From: Thalassia testudinum
Taxonomy: Eukaryota > Streptophyta > Magnoliopsida > Alismatales > Hydrocharitaceae
Direction of reading: 5' to 3'
NCBI GenBank assembly: GCA_037157565.1
Contig: JAZHRO010000003.1
Span: 39,197,001-39,261,000, forward strand
DNA: 64,000 bases
This document shows, piece by piece, positions 11,530-23,238 of the stretch (the stretch's first letter is position 1; every line of letters starts with the position of its first letter). Below the pieces are notes generated by a model, which saw only the letters and a program-made list of their open reading frames with translations, was not told the origin of the DNA and made no database searches. The translations under genes were made by a program, and so were the position numbers.

Positions 11530-12955
11530 AAGGATCGAAGTCGGTCTGAAAAGATGTACCAGCGAAAAGCTCCGGGTACCAATCCCACATCGCCGCCTCA
11601 GGCTCCCAAGTAGCCTCCTCGTACCGTTGGCTCCTCCACAAAACCTTTACCAGGGGTACTTGCTTCTATCACAGACTGTGGATGGCTCTGTCGAGAATCT
11701 GCACTGGCCACTCGGGGTAGGTCAGGTCGTCACCCACCTCGACGCTCTCGTGACTCAGGACGTGACTGGGATCGGCGACGTACTTCCTGAGGTTGGACAT
11801 GTGGAACACATCGTGCACACCAGAAAGCTGGGGACGAAGGGCAAGCCTGTAAGCAATGGGTACAACCTGCTCCAGGACCTCAAAGGGCCCCACGAACCTT
11901 GGCACGAGCTTCCCTCTCACCCCAAACCGCTGCAGGCCTTTCATGGGTGAAATGCAAAGGAAGACGTGGTCCCCAACCTCAAACTGCACCTCTCTACTTT
12001 TCCGATCTGCATAGCTCTTTTGCTTGCTCCTGACAGTGCGGAGTCGCCTGTGAATCTGCTCGACTACCTCCTGACTCTGCAGGATTAGCCTGGGGCCAAC
12101 CTCCCACTTGGTCCCCACATCAACACAACTCAACGGTGCCATACACCTCCGTCCGTACAGAGCCTCGTAGGGTGCCATGCCGATGCTCGAGTGATAACTG
12201 TTATTGTATGCAAACTCTGCCAGGGGCAAGTGATCCTCCCAAGAGCTCCTCCAGTCCAATACACAGGCATGCAAAAGGTCCTCAAGTGTGCATCGTGCGC
12301 TCAGACTTCCCATCCGTCTAGGGGTGGTAAGCTGTACTGAACCTCAACCGCGTCCCCAAGGCCTGCTAAAACTCAGCCCAAAACTGGGACGTAAAGCGGG
12401 TCTCCCGGTCGGATACGATCTCTTGCGGAACTCCGTGCAGACGTACCATGTCACGGATATGCCTCTCTGCCAACTGTGCTGGTCCCAAGGTGACTCGGAT
12501 CGACAAGAAATGCGTCGTCTTCATCAATCTGTCAATGATTACCCAGACTGCATCATGTCCTCTCTGGTAACAGGTAAGCCCACCACCTAGTCCATAGTGG
12601 TGCTCTCCCACTTCCACTCCAACACTAGAAGTGGCTGCAGCGGTCCTACAGGCCTCTGATGCTCGGCTTTCACCTGCTAGCACACTAAACACTACTGTAC
12701 GAATTCACCCACATCCCGCTTCATCCCTCTCCACCAAAAGTCGCATCTTAAGTCATGGTACATCTTCGTGCTTTCGGGATGTATGGTGAATTGGGAACCG
12801 TGTGCCTCAGTCAGGAGCTCTCTCAACAGCTCCTCGTCTCTGGGAACGCACAAACGTCCCCTCATGCGTAGCACCTAGTCTGTAAAAGAGAAGTCTCTAG
12901 GATCACCTAACAGAACTCTGTCACGCAAGGACTGCAAGTACTGGTCAGCCATCTA
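11530..12955 (-). pseudogene. E1 integrase with C-terminal chromodomain-like segment
   Basis: Integrase inserts the retrotransposon cDNA, and the chromodomain of chromoviruses is thought to guide it to marked chromatin. Minus-strand order: an HHCC zinc-binding region (EAHGSQFTIHP, then CLVC, about 12835-12680); the catalytic core with the first aspartate after a conserved Met (about 12590), the second in VSDRETRFTSQFW (about 12410) and the glutamate in SERT (about 12305); LAEFAYNNSYHSSIGMAPYEALYGR (about 12230-12150); a GPFEVLE segment (about 11900); and finally a chromodomain-like VLWRSQRYEEATWEPE near 11650-11600. In-frame TAG codons lie at 12953, 12875, 12692, 12677, 12587, 12366 and 12318, and a frameshift near 12300. 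Two further stops (TGA, TAG) separate the core from the chromodomain. Confidence 0.9.
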
Positions 12956-12959
12956 TCCT

Positions 12960-14610
12960 TTGATGATGCAATCTATCAGCTCTGGCCTCGTCTGTCGCGT
13001 CACAGTCACTGCCCCACAGTGCCCCCGTAACTCTAGGGGTCGCCAACTACCCATCTCCTCCAAAAGGCTCCAACTTTGCACTTGTAAACTGGCCAAGTGT
13101 GCAGGCGCCTTCTGGCTCAAGGTGTCAGCCACCACGTTGGCCTTTCTCGGGTGGTAGGAAATGCTGCAGTCATAGTCCTTCAGGAGCTCCAACCAACTTC
13201 TCTGTCTCATATTAAGCTCCTTCTGATCAAACAAGTATCTGAGGCTCTTGTGATCTATGAAAATCTCGAAGGTCACACCGTACAAGTAGTGCCTCCAGGT
13301 CTTTAGTGCGAAGATGATAGCTGCCAACTCCAGGTCGTAGGTAGGGTAGCTATGCTCATGGGGCTTCAGTTGCCACAAAGCGTAAGCGACAACGTAACCC
13401 CTTTGCATGAGCACACCCCCTAACCCCTACAAAGAGGCGTCCGCGTACACAACGAACCCGCCACTACTATCTGGGATGGTGAGCACGGGAGCCGAAGTCA
13501 GCTTCTCCATCAATTCCTGAAAACACGCCTCATAGGCATCTGTCCAAGTGAAGGGCACGTCCTTCCGGGTCAACTGTGTCATAGGACATGCAATTTGTGA
13601 AAAACCCCTGATATATCGCCTGTGATAGCCTGCCAGTCCCAAGAAGCTGCGAATCTCAGTAATCGTACGTAGTCTCTCCCACCTGAGCACTGCCTCGACA
13701 TTGGCTAGGTCCACAGCCAGGCCATCCCAAGCGATCACATGACCTAAGAAGGTCACCTCCCTCAACCAGGACTCGCACTTGCTGTATTTAGCGTACAACC
13801 AACATCGCCTCAGTGTGTCCAGAACCATCCGCAAGTGCTGTCCGTGCTACGTTTGATCTCGGGAATAGATGAGCACATCATCAATGAATACCACCACAAA
13901 CTGGTCCAAGTACGGTCTAAATACCTAGTTCGTCAAGTCCATGAAGGCAGTGGGGGCATTGGTCAGCCCAAACGGCATGACTAGAAACTCATAGTGTTCG
14001 TACCGGGTGTGAAAAGCTGTCTTGGAGACGTCTGCCTCCTTGATCCTCAACTGGTGGTACCCAGACGTCAAGTCGATCTTGGAGTATGCCATGGCACCTC
14101 GCAGCTGGCCAAACAAGTCATCGATCCTTGGCAGCGGATATCTGTTCTTGATGGTGACCCTATTCAGCTGTCGGTAGTCCACACAAAGGCGTAGGGTACC
14201 ATCCTTCTTCTTTACAAACAATACCAGGCCTCCCCAGGGAGACACGCTGGGCCTCACAAAGCCCTTCTCCAAAAGATCCTGCAACTGAGACTTGAGCTCT
14301 CGCAGCTCAAGTGGTGCCATCCTGTATGGTGCTGTGGAGATGGGGATGGTCCTTGGTATTAGTGAGATCTCAAACTCGATCTCACGCTCGGGCGGTAGTC
14401 CTGGCAACTCGTCCAGGAACACGTCGGGGTACTTTCTGACCATCGAGATACTCTGGAAGTCTGCCACAGGGCTGGGCTCTGCCACCACACAAGCTAGGAA
14501 GCCCTGACACCCCAGGCTCAAAAGTCTCGTCGCCCGAAGTGCAGAAATGCACTTGAAGCCTCCGTCCACTGGCTGCCTGTGGAACTCGAAAGAAAGCAAC
14601 TCCAGTATGG
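12960..14610 (-). pseudogene. E1 reverse transcriptase and RNase H
   Basis: Copies the element RNA into DNA and degrades the RNA strand. Minus-strand motifs: [18 protein letters not shown] and [12 protein letters not shown] (about 14220-14120), [15 protein letters not shown] with the first catalytic Asp (about 14080), [10 protein letters not shown] (about 13980), and the FIDD catalytic pair at 13877-13888. Then comes SFLGLAGYHRRYI (about 13640) and an RNase H part with VYADASL (about 13440), [14 protein letters not shown] and [10 protein letters not shown] (about 13340-13240), ending near AHLASLQVQ. Catalytic Asp residues are still present, but TAG codons at 13925, 13847 and 13427 break the frame. 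Confidence 0.94.
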
Positions 14611-14619
14611 AGAAGATGG

Positions 14620-15040
14620 TCTTTCTATCAAAATAGTCCACCAAGGCGTGGTAAGCGCATAGCCAGTCCATCCCCAGAATTACGCCAAAGTCCTCCATCG
14701 GTATCATAATCAAGTCAGCGGGAAGGCTGTGTCCCCCAACACTGACCTCGCAACCCGTCTATACCTTCTCAGCTACAAACAACTGACCACTCGAACCTCT
14801 AATCACGAACGGATCCTCTAATAGCACACAATCCTGCCCTAGACTAACCGTGAAACTGGCGGCAACAAACGAGTGTGTAGTGCCGGAATCGAAAAGCATG
14901 TAAACTAGTCTGCCGAAAATTAAAACCATACCTGTCATCACTGATCCTGAAGCTATTGCATCCTTGTGTGTCAGGGCGTTGATACGCCCCTCAGCCCTAG
15001 GCGTGGACGAAGCAGCCACACTCTGCGTCGGATGGGTACC
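14620..15040 (-). pseudogene. E1 aspartic protease
   Basis: Retroviral-type aspartic protease that would process the Gag-Pol polyprotein. The active-site motif FDSGTTHSF is intact at about 14900-14875. The downstream ILGMDWL box that closes the protease domain is found near 14670. A TAG at 14759-14761 interrupts the domain, and the upstream join to gag requires a frame change near 15050, so the polyprotein cannot be made as one chain. Confidence 0.9.
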
Positions 15041-16266
15041 TGCTGGCCGGTACCCTCCTCATGACTGCTGTCCTCCTCCTCGCGCCCGAAAACCGCGGCC
15101 TCCCACTCGCCCTCCAATGCTCGACACGGGAAGCATCTGCTGACCTCCTGCCCTAGATGGGCAGTCCCTCCTGATGTGGCCCAGCTAGCCACACTGGTAG
15201 CAGAGGGGAACCCGACTCTCGCCCTAAGTGGGTCCTTGCTGTCGGTCGGGCGGGGGTCCGATGTTAGCTGCTGGCCCCTGTCGAGGGCCCCCAAAGGCCA
15301 CTGATGGCCCTGCAAAACGTGACGGCTCTCCTGCAGGTGCCACGTGTCTCCTCTCTCGTCGGCCCTGTGAAAAGTCTGGCTGATAGGGCTTCTTTCGCCC
15401 GCTGTCAGTATCTCGCGTGGATGGGTTAGTCTCCTCGTATGTGATAGCTGCCTCCACCACCCTCGAGAATGTAGGCAGCTTCAGGGGTTTGACATACCCC
15501 CGAATCGCAGGCTGGAGCCCCTCAGTGAACCTCCAAAGGTGCTCCTCCTCAGTGGCTACTGCTGTCGCTGCGAAGCGGGACAGCTCCAGAAAACACGTGC
15601 GGTACGCGCTCACGGTCATCGTCCCTTGGCGGAGAGTGTGGAACTCCCACCTCCTTTGGTCCGACAATGTCTGGGGAAAGTACTGCTCGCAGAAGAGGGT
15701 GACGAACCGGTCCCAGGTCGGCTCGTCCCTCTCCTGTCCCCTGACTGCCCTCCACCACCTCTGTGCTGCGCTCTCCAGCTGGTACATGGCAAAGGCCACA
15801 CGGCACTCCACTAGGGGGTGAAGGGTGTCAAAGACCTTCTCGATCTGCTCGAGCTAGTCCTCCGCCTTAGTCGGGTCCTCATCCCTCTTGAAGGAGGGGG
15901 GCTTCAGCTTCCAGAACTGCTCGAAAAGCTCGAAGTGGCGCTGCAGTGGAGATGCTGGTGCACCTCCAGGTAAGGAAGCCTCTTGCACAGAAGTGTTAGA
16001 GGAAGGTGGGGGCAGTGGTGGCCCATCCCCTCCGCCACGTCCGTCGCGTGGTCCCACAGAGGACTCCCCCTCCGCAGTCCCAGGGAGAGGCGCTCGTGGC
16101 GGCGGGCGCTGCTCCTCTAGCACTATTTCCCGTATTAGCTAGGCGAGGTCCTGGGCCTGAATGCCCAGGAGCAGTGGCTGGTCCACTGAAACATCGACCT
16201 CAACATGCCCGCCCCTCCGACCTCGGCTGCTCTTGTGGCTCACCACACTAGTCCTACATCGAGGCA
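15041..16266 (-). pseudogene. E1 gag with CCHC zinc knuckle
   Basis: Structural capsid/nucleocapsid protein. The chosen ATG is at 16266 (minus), 0.17 kb inside the PBS, and starts MPRCRTSVVSHKSS. A Pro-rich linker follows, then the retrotransposon gag core with AFAMYQLESAAQRWWRA, TWDRFVTLFCEQYFP and FLELSRFA (15785-15560), and a CCHC knuckle CYQCG-x-LGHIRRDC at 15201-15161. TAG stops occur at 16139, 15854, 15224 and inside the knuckle at 15185. Confidence 0.92.
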
Positions 16267-16436
16267 TCTCTTGCAAGGAGATGTGAGAACAGAACGGAAA
16301 CACGTCAATATGTAATGATATCTAACGAAGAAGTCTAAGAGGTTATGTCAAAAGAAACGTTGTGGTGGCTACTCTAGTTACAGACACGTGAATAGGTTAT
16401 TTTCCAATCAGTTGGTTCACTTCTCGGGACGACATT

Positions 16437-16447
16437 GCTCTGATACC
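16437..16447 (-). other. E1 primer-binding site (tRNA-Met type)
   Basis: Read on the minus strand, three bases inside the 5' LTR edge, the sequence is GGTATCAGAGC. This is the usual initiator tRNA-Met primer site of plant retrotransposons lacking only the leading T. Confidence 0.88.
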
Positions 16448-16450
16448 TCT

Positions 16451-19163
16451 TGTTACGACCTGATTCTCGAATCCCAACGAGATATGAGAATCGGATCGAC
16501 TCGACTAATCCCAAGACCCAGTCCTCCAATGAGAAAGTAACCAAAAGAGTAGTAAAATAAACCACATTCACCATGTATATAACTAGCAATAACAAAATAT
16601 AGCAATAAAGAAAAGAAATACTACAGTATACACCATCACAACAGTAAAGAAATAAACATGTACATAAACATGAAGCTTACAATGAAAAGAGTACAGGGGT
16701 AATAGAGACTACTCACTACAACAGAAAGAAAAGTACAGTGGGTACTACACAAGTAACGTTACTGGGCTCTACTAGGCCTAGTGCCCTCTGCAACCACCGA
16801 CTCTGGCTGCTCAACACCAGGTTTTCAAATGGTAACAAAGGTGACACGTCAGTGAAACACTGAGTAGAGTGGCAACTAAAAGCTAAGAAACAGTAAGGTG
16901 GACAGTAGCTGTTATATTTTTAATTTCTCTCTTTATATTTTCTATTTACTCGTTATTGAATTATCCCTCAGATTCTTGTCTTGATCTTAAATGTTCCTCG
17001 TGGGAACGATCTTGATTGCAGTCTTTTCTGAAAAGTATAAGTAGCACGTGGTGCTCTCCAGGCCGGGAGAGTCCCCCGTGGTGGTCCTACCCTCAGTAAA
17101 CCACCCCAATGTTGCTGACAGACGTAATGGTGACTACAGCACGTGCGATAAACGCATGGGCAGCTACCCCGCACTGGCACGTGGTTAGTCGTTTCCGTTA
17201 ACAGGTGCGCCCAAAGCACAGCATGGAACCAGTATAGGGCAGAGCCCTCTCGGTAACAGGGGTCCAGCCCCTCCACAGTAACCAAACAGGGGTCTTGCCC
17301 CTTCACAGTCCGCTCACCCTCGCCTAACTACCCTGGTTTGCCCAGTGGGCCGAACAAATCGGAGTAGGAGGGCTAGCAGAACCCCAGGGCCCGTGGGGTA
17401 GCTAGTGCTCTCCTTACACTAGTAGCTCTCCTCGGTACTACGTACACGAGGGCCAAAAGTCGGTACAAACTTGCCAGACCTACCCCGGGTCCCTGGGGCA
17501 GCTAGCTCCACTTCACACTAAACAGGGGGACAGTTGCTCTCCTTGGTACTCCGTAATCAAGGGCCATCTCACTTCCCCAATTCTATTCCATTCACTTTCT
17601 AGGAGTTCTACTCGTAAGTCCCCATAGGGTTCGCGCTCTTTCAACACCGCCAATTTAGGTTTCATCTTTTCAGATTTATATTTATATAGCCCATGTTCCC
17701 AACCATAATTATTCACTCAAAATCAGGTAGCTGTTAACCAATTACAGGCAGTTGTCGTTTCCTTTCTACTTTTCCAACACTGCAAAGTATATATATTCAA
17801 TATAGTTTTCCAGTCCTATGATTCATGCCATACCCTAGGATCTATCATTCAATCTAGTTTTCCAGTCCTAGGATTCATGCATGACCCTAGGATATATCAT
17901 TCAATCTAGTTTTTCATTCCTAGGGTTCATGCAATACCCTAGACTCTATTAATTATTTCACAAGTGCATAATTTTTGATAATTAATTGAAAGGGCCACTC
18001 TACCTACAAAATCGGGAGTACTGGGGGCGAAATCGGCAAGCCCGCGCACCTCCGCAACCCCCAGAGACGCAACGGAATGGGGTCCTATCACAAGGATCAA
18101 ATACAAGGAGCTACTCAGAACAACATACATTTACTGTAAACAGGTAGAGGAACTAAATTGAGAAGAACGAGACTTGAAACGTGGAAAACGAACTCTAAAC
18201 GAACCCTAAACGGGTCAAAAATGACAAGTCTACCCAAAATCAGACGTCTGGAACTTCTTCCAGGCATCTTAAATGATCGCTAAGGTCATACCTTGATCTG
18301 CGCGGTCCTTCAGACGTCCAAAAGCCTGCTGAACCATCTGGACTTAGTTTCCAGATGTCTGACTGTCACTCCGGATGTCTGGAGACCCTCCCCTTCGTCT
18401 GGTGCTGAGCCTAGACGTCCGATGTGTGTGGGGTGGCGTGCCCGTGCATCTTCCCGAACAAGTCCTGCACACACACGCGCCTGTTCTCAACACGAAAGGA
18501 TGCAGAAGACTTCGTCAGAACGGCTGCATGGCCGTACACACGAAAGAAGAAGGTAAAAATAACGTACCTTTCGGACATCTGGACCTTCCTCCAGACGTCT
18601 CCTGCATCGTCTGGACGTAAGTCCAGATGTCTGATTCTGGGAAATTTTCACAGAATCAGGACCTCCTCGCCCTTCGCCCGCAGCACACGGCTGTGCCGCA
18701 CTGCACCCGCCTGCTGCCTGAGCTGCAGCAGCTCCTCCGTGGCACCACACGCTTGCTGCACACTCGCCGGTCGGCTCTGGCTGCCCCAGCGAGCTCCCTC
18801 TCCCTCTCGCAACAGCCCCTCCTCTCCAAAAGCTCGCAGCAGCCGCTACTGCCGCTCTCACCCGCTCACTCTCTTGCTGACAGGGGGAAGAAGAAGAAGA
18901 AGGCGGTGGAGTGAGGGTGAGGGAGAGAGAGGTGTATTTGTAAGCTGTTGAGGGGAGAGAGAGAGAAAAAGCTGCCTACAGGGAGGGAGGAAAGAGAAGA
19001 AGGAGGGCAGCAGGTTTAGTCTGCGTGTGCATGCACTTAGATGCAAACCTGTACACCGAAAAAATTTAATTCCAGACATCTGGGAGGATTCCAGATGTCT
19101 AACCAGATGTCTGGACCTCTTCCCTGACGTCTTAAACGACGCTTGATGCCCCGGGTTATAACA
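16451..19163 (-). repeat. E1 5' LTR
   Basis: Partner of 8720-11443 with matching ends. It carries the same palindrome-rich and G+C-rich blocks, for example the inverted AGACGTCTGGAA pair at 18241-18272 and a cluster at 19074-19136. The promoter for E1 transcription should lie here on the minus strand, but I cannot place it with confidence. Confidence 0.95.
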
Positions 19164-19168
19164 ATTAC

Positions 19169-19760
19169 TGGGTTAAAAAGTCATGATTCTCATGTGTACA
19201 TGCAAATCTTATTCCCACTAGTGATATGTGGGGTGATGCCTGATCTGATAGTCAATTCTTTGATGGAGATGAGTAGATATTTTGAAGTTATCTATTCAAA
19301 GACATTAGATACCGAATTGCTAAACTATTAGGATAAACAAATTGTAATCAAACATTGCAAAATGGTGCAGATTTTCCTGCCTTCATTTTTCGACATTATG
19401 GTTCATGTCATGCTTCATCTTTCAAATGAAGTGAGAATTGCTAGACCCATGCAATATAGATGGATGTATCCAATTGAACGATATTTGAAGAAATTGAAAG
19501 ATTATTTATTGAATAATGATAAACTAGAAGGATCAATTGTTGAAGGCTATGTTGTTGAAGAATGTATTAACTTCTGTGCCATGTACATAAATGAAACAAA
19601 CAATTGATTTAATCATCTTGAACGAAACTATGAAGGAGCATTTAATGGTAATGATGAAGATTGTCTGTCGATATTCAACATTCGAGGAAGGTCGATCCTA
19701 CGAATGGAGGTTACACCCATATCGGAAATGACCAACGTTTGGCACACTTGTACATTCTGA
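19169..19760 (+). pseudogene. CACTA-2 transposase C-terminal part (DUF4218-like)
   Basis: Continues the TNP2 gene after the E1 insertion. It begins GLKSHDSHVYMQ (family: L-K-S-H-D-x-H-V-x-M-Q), then ends a first frame at 19331 with a TAG, then FLPSFFDIMVHVMLHL, RWMYPIERYLKKLKDYL and EGYVVEECINFC up to 19607. These are the conserved blocks of DUF4218, normally fused behind TNP2 in plant CACTA transposases. The stretch 19608-19760 still reads partly as protein (ERNYEGAFNGND, FNIRGRS) but with stops and is probably the decayed C-terminus. Confidence 0.9.
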
Positions 19761-19965
19761 AATAAATTCCTAGTTTATTTTGTTTAAATTGGCTTTAAAT
19801 TATTTTATCTTTTACTAAAGGTTGCATTCATTCCTATATCAAAACTGAAATTTTTTAATTACCTTCTCATATAGGTTCTTCGCATTCTCCTACTGTTTGT
19901 GCATCGACTATTTCCATTTCGTCACCATGGTGAGTTTGTTACTACTTTTTTCTTAAAATGCTATT

Positions 19966-20112
19966 ATCATGTTAGATATGGGGTGTGCCCACTTAGGTTT
20001 ATTTTAAGAGTGGGGTGTGCCCACTTAGGTTCATTTTTTGTATGGTGTGTGCCCACTTAGATTTATTTTTTTTGTGGGGTGTGCCTACTTAGATTTATTT
20101 CTTGTGTGGAAT
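19966..20112. repeat. Four tandem copies of a ggggtgtgcccacttag unit
   Basis: Copies start near 19979, 20012, 20044 and 20075 with a period of about 31-35 bases. Each has a tggggtgtgcccac core and an A+T-rich spacer. The same core occurs upstream of the transposase start at 3138 and 3195. The core is close to an inverted repeat (gtggg...cccac). No function is shown. Confidence 0.8.
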
Positions 20113-20146
20113 GATGCCTTGTTTTATATCTTAAATGTTTTATGTT

Positions 20147-20730
20147 GAAGGAAGAGGAGAAGAAAGAGGGGAGGAAATAAGAAAGGGAGGGTAATTAAAG
20201 AAGGAAGAGATGAGGAGAAGGGGAGGTAAGGGAGAAAGGGAGAAAGAGAAGGGGAGGGTAACTAAGGAAGAAAGGGAGAAAGAGAAGGGGAGGGTAACTA
20301 AGGAAGAAAGGGAGAAAGAGAAGGGGAGGGTAATTAAAGAAGGAAGAGAGAAAGAGAAGGGGAGGTAAGGGAGAAAGGGAGAAAGAGAAGGGGAGGGTAA
20401 GGGAAGGGGAAAGAGGAGAAGAAAGAGGAGAGGAAATAAGAAAGGGAGGGTAACTAAGGAAGAAAGAGGGAAAGAGAATGGGAGGTTAAGGAGAAAGGGA
20501 GAAAGAGAAGGGGAGGGTAAGGGAAGGGAAAAGAGGAGAAGAAAGACGAGGGGAAATATGAATGGGAGGGTAACTAAGGAAGAAAGGGAGAAAGAGAAGG
20601 AGAAGAGGAAGGGGAGGTTAAGGAGAAAGGGAGAAAGAGATGGAGAAGAAAGAGGAATGGGAGGGTAAGGGAAGGGGAAACAGAATGGGAGAAAGAGGAA
20701 GGGGAGGAAATGGAGAAAGGGAAGGTTATT
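20147..20730. repeat. GA-rich minisatellite in CACTA-2
   Basis: Purine-rich repeats of the type gaaagggagaaagagaaggggagggtaa. Between 20251 and 20323 three successive gggg starts are 36 bases apart, after which the array becomes irregular, with units such as ggggaggtaaggg. It lies between the transposase gene and the Transposase_24-like gene. Confidence 0.85.
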
Positions 20731-20930
20731 TCATTTATATATGCTCATTTCATTTTCAATTATTTATATACTTATTTCATACAAGATTTTTGAAATATCA
20801 CAATATATAGGGGAAATGCTACCGAATTTTTTTAAAAAATATATGATTATTTGTGATATTTTTACGCTAGTTATTTTCAAGAAAAAGGCTAATAGTTGGA
20901 GCAGGGAGGAGGCTTAGGCCTCCCAGTAGC

Positions 20931-21490
20931 CTGAGGGCCCCCTACAACGACCTGAAGCCCTCCGCCAGCATCCTCAGCCTCAGCCCTAGGCAGCTCGCCA
21001 GCAGTTTCTGAGGCCTGGAGATGTAGCTCGATATTTCCAAAGTCAAGGGAAGGGAGGTAGGGGGAAGGAGAAGAGTTTGATGCCTCCTCCGACGAATCTC
21101 CCAGCAGAGGATTCTAACTATGAGGAGGATGCACCTACCGATGAGGAGGAGGATAGTACTTCATTTGATGAGGTGAATGCTAGATTGAATGATCAGCCAG
21201 AGCAGACGGTTGACCCAAATCCTTCTCAGATGGGATGTTCTGCACCACCACCACCCCCCGAGGCTTAGGTATGAATTTATGATTTAGTAAATGTTATGTT
21301 CACAAATTTTTTCCTTTGTTATTTAATTTTATGTGATAATTCTGTCATATAGGTGCACATAAGGGGAGAGGCCCCACGTGGAATAGGGCTTAAAGAGAAT
21401 TTCGCAAGGGGCCCACATTTCAGTGCGGATCACACCAGCGGGGGAAGCAGTGGACTATCCTCCATTCGTCAGGAGATTGGGTATGCTAAT
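20931..21490 (+). pseudogene. CACTA-2 second gene (Transposase_24-like), 5' exons
   Basis: A coding-like stretch (frame at 21077-21268) is rich in acidic residues (NYEEDAPTDEEEDSTSFDE) and ends at a possible splice donor after gaggcttag (21269, gtatga). A matching acceptor cag-type junction (tcatatag at 21345-21352) opens a second exon, HIRGEAPRGIGLKENF...SSIRQEIGYAN, which is cut by E2 at 21491 and resumes at 32851. The acidic Pro/Gln-rich N-terminal part before the DNA-related Transposase_24 domain is common in CACTA second genes. Stop codons in the first exon (20931-21070) and a TAG at the donor show decay. Confidence 0.68.
21486..21490. repeat. E2 target-site duplication, left copy (ctaat)
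   Basis: Identical to 32846-32850 after the right LTR. Confidence 0.95.
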
Positions 21491-23236
21491 TGATTAGCCC
21501 ATAGTTGTTGGCTATTTAAGTATTTAAGTGCCTAGACATTTGGTTAATTCTAACATTTATTTAGCATAAATTAGGATGTAAATAGATTAATTCATATTTT
21601 TAATTTAATTACATAATCCATCATTGCATTCATATTTTAAGTGCATTAAGAATTAGCTTAGAATGACATTCATCTAATTAGTTAACCAATTAGGTACATT
21701 GTTTTCATTAACATAAAAGCTAAGGGTCTGTATATAAATGACCATAATATTTTAAGATTATTTTATTTATTTTTCTTCTTTCATGAACGGCTGGCTGCCA
21801 CTGCAATGCCACCCGGTGTCGCAGTGAAGAACCCATTCAAGGAGGAGCGGATTTGTTGGATCTGGTCGGGTAGCTAATTTCAAATTTGTCCAAGCAACTA
21901 CAAAAGGAGGAGGGAGGCAGCCGAGCTCGAGAGGCCTCCACCACCGACACACCACTGTGCAGAGAGATCTCCTCTCTTCCATTCCACACCGTCGGCCTCA
22001 ACCGTGGCGGCGAGTCTCCACCACCGTGGGTGTGTGGTGTGATAGGCCACACTGCCATCCGGAGCTCGTCTGCATTACCGTGAGCACCTTAGCGTGCATC
22101 TCCCTCGTCGTCGTCACTAACAACCACCTCCACAGACACTGTGAAATCATCCTCCTCAGTCACTTAAGACGTTCGGGAAATTTCCCGGACGTCTGAAGCC
22201 ACCTGCAGCACTCCAGCAGCAATCTCCGTCCTCTCAATTCACTTCCACCACCCATGCCGCAGCAGCCACCCTCTCATCTCCAGCAGCACGCAAGGCGTGC
22301 ACAGCCTCAAGCCCTCACGCCCGCTCACTCCACCTTCCCCACGCCTGCAGCCATCGCCATCTCCACACGCAACTGCCAGCGCACCCGTCTGAAGTCCACC
22401 CGCTCACCTTCAGCCTGCAGCGCCTTCCCACTCTCACCGGCTGTAGTGCGCAACCACGCCCCCAGCCAGCACGCAACAGCGCCTCCCGCTAGTTGCAGCA
22501 CCTTCCCTGCACCCGCAGGGCTGCAGAACTTCACCCGCGACACCTTCAGCCTGCAACACCTCACCGCTAGCGCCCTCCCACCAGTACTCCCTCACACGCC
22601 TCACCGCGCACACGCCTCCAGCTGGTACGCAGTAGTAGAGCTGGCAGAACTGCCAACGGGACGCACATGCTTCCGCGCCCTCCAGCCAGCGCGCGGCAGT
22701 CCTCACCGCCAACAACAGCACCTCCCACCGGCTGCAACCACCACCGCCGGAGCTCGTCCGGCCTCCTCCGGCCTACGCGTGACACGCCACCAGCACCATT
22801 TCGAAGCCCTCGATCCAAGGGACTTCCTTCGAGCTTCCCACGTCCGGCCGTCCACTCCTCGTCGTGCACGCCAAAGGGGAAGAAATCCCCTGTTTTGCTA
22901 CAGTAAAAGGGTCATTAATATTTACATTTTCTGCCATTGCCAACTTTTATTGACATTTTATTGAATCTGCATTGCAAAAAATATCCTCTAGTTGTTAAAA
23001 ATTGCCATTTCAGCATGTTTTCTTGATATTACCTTAATCTGAAGGCAGATTTGGCTCGATTCTCGTCGAAACTAACTACGAACATATGTTTTAAATTGGT
23101 TCAAACTTAAATATGTCATTGCCTCCCTGTGGATACGACCCGCTCTTCTACGAGTGGTTATTTTAATTATTGATTAGTCGATTTTTCCACCACATCAAAC
23201 TACAAATGACTTTTAAAGCGAACATTCGACTAGTCA
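21491..23236 (+). repeat. E2 5' LTR
   Basis: Starts TGATTAGCCC and ends AGTCA, matching 31106-32845. The first 24 bases contain an inverted pair TAGCC/GGCTA. A G+C-rich block (about 21870-22890) has a palindromic pair agacgt-tcgggaaatttcccgg-acgtct at 22167-22194. A 236-codon frame (22254-22964) is not maintained in the 3' LTR and is not treated as a gene. Confidence 0.96.
21731..21739 (+). promoter_or_regulatory. E2 LTR TATA-box candidate
   Basis: tatataaat preceded by gtctg. The same context is kept in the 3' LTR at 31347-31355. Position about 240 bases into the LTR is plausible for a U3/R promoter, but no transcript evidence exists. Confidence 0.45.
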
Positions 23237-23238
23237 AA

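Larger units (their letters stand above)
8720..19163 (-). mobile_element. E1: complete Ty3/gypsy retrotransposon of the Tekay (Del) chromovirus type
   Basis: Two related LTRs (8720-11443 and 16451-19163) enclose a 5.0 kb interior coding on the minus strand. LTR ends are TGTTATAAC...CGTAACA on the minus strand, and the 5-bp TSD attac flanks the element. The interior holds a tRNA-Met-type primer site, gag with a CCHC knuckle, aspartic protease, RT, RNase H, integrase and a C-terminal chromodomain-like segment. Long LTRs of about 2.7 kb and the terminal chromodomain fit the Tekay clade. More than a dozen in-frame stops and several frameshifts make it non-autonomous now. The two LTRs differ at many positions, so the insertion is not recent. 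Confidence 0.97.

Noticed and set aside
22254..22964. 236-codon plus-strand frame
   Set aside because: It lies in the G+C-rich part of the E2 5' LTR, is Pro/Ala/Ser/His-rich through composition, and is not kept open in the 3' LTR.
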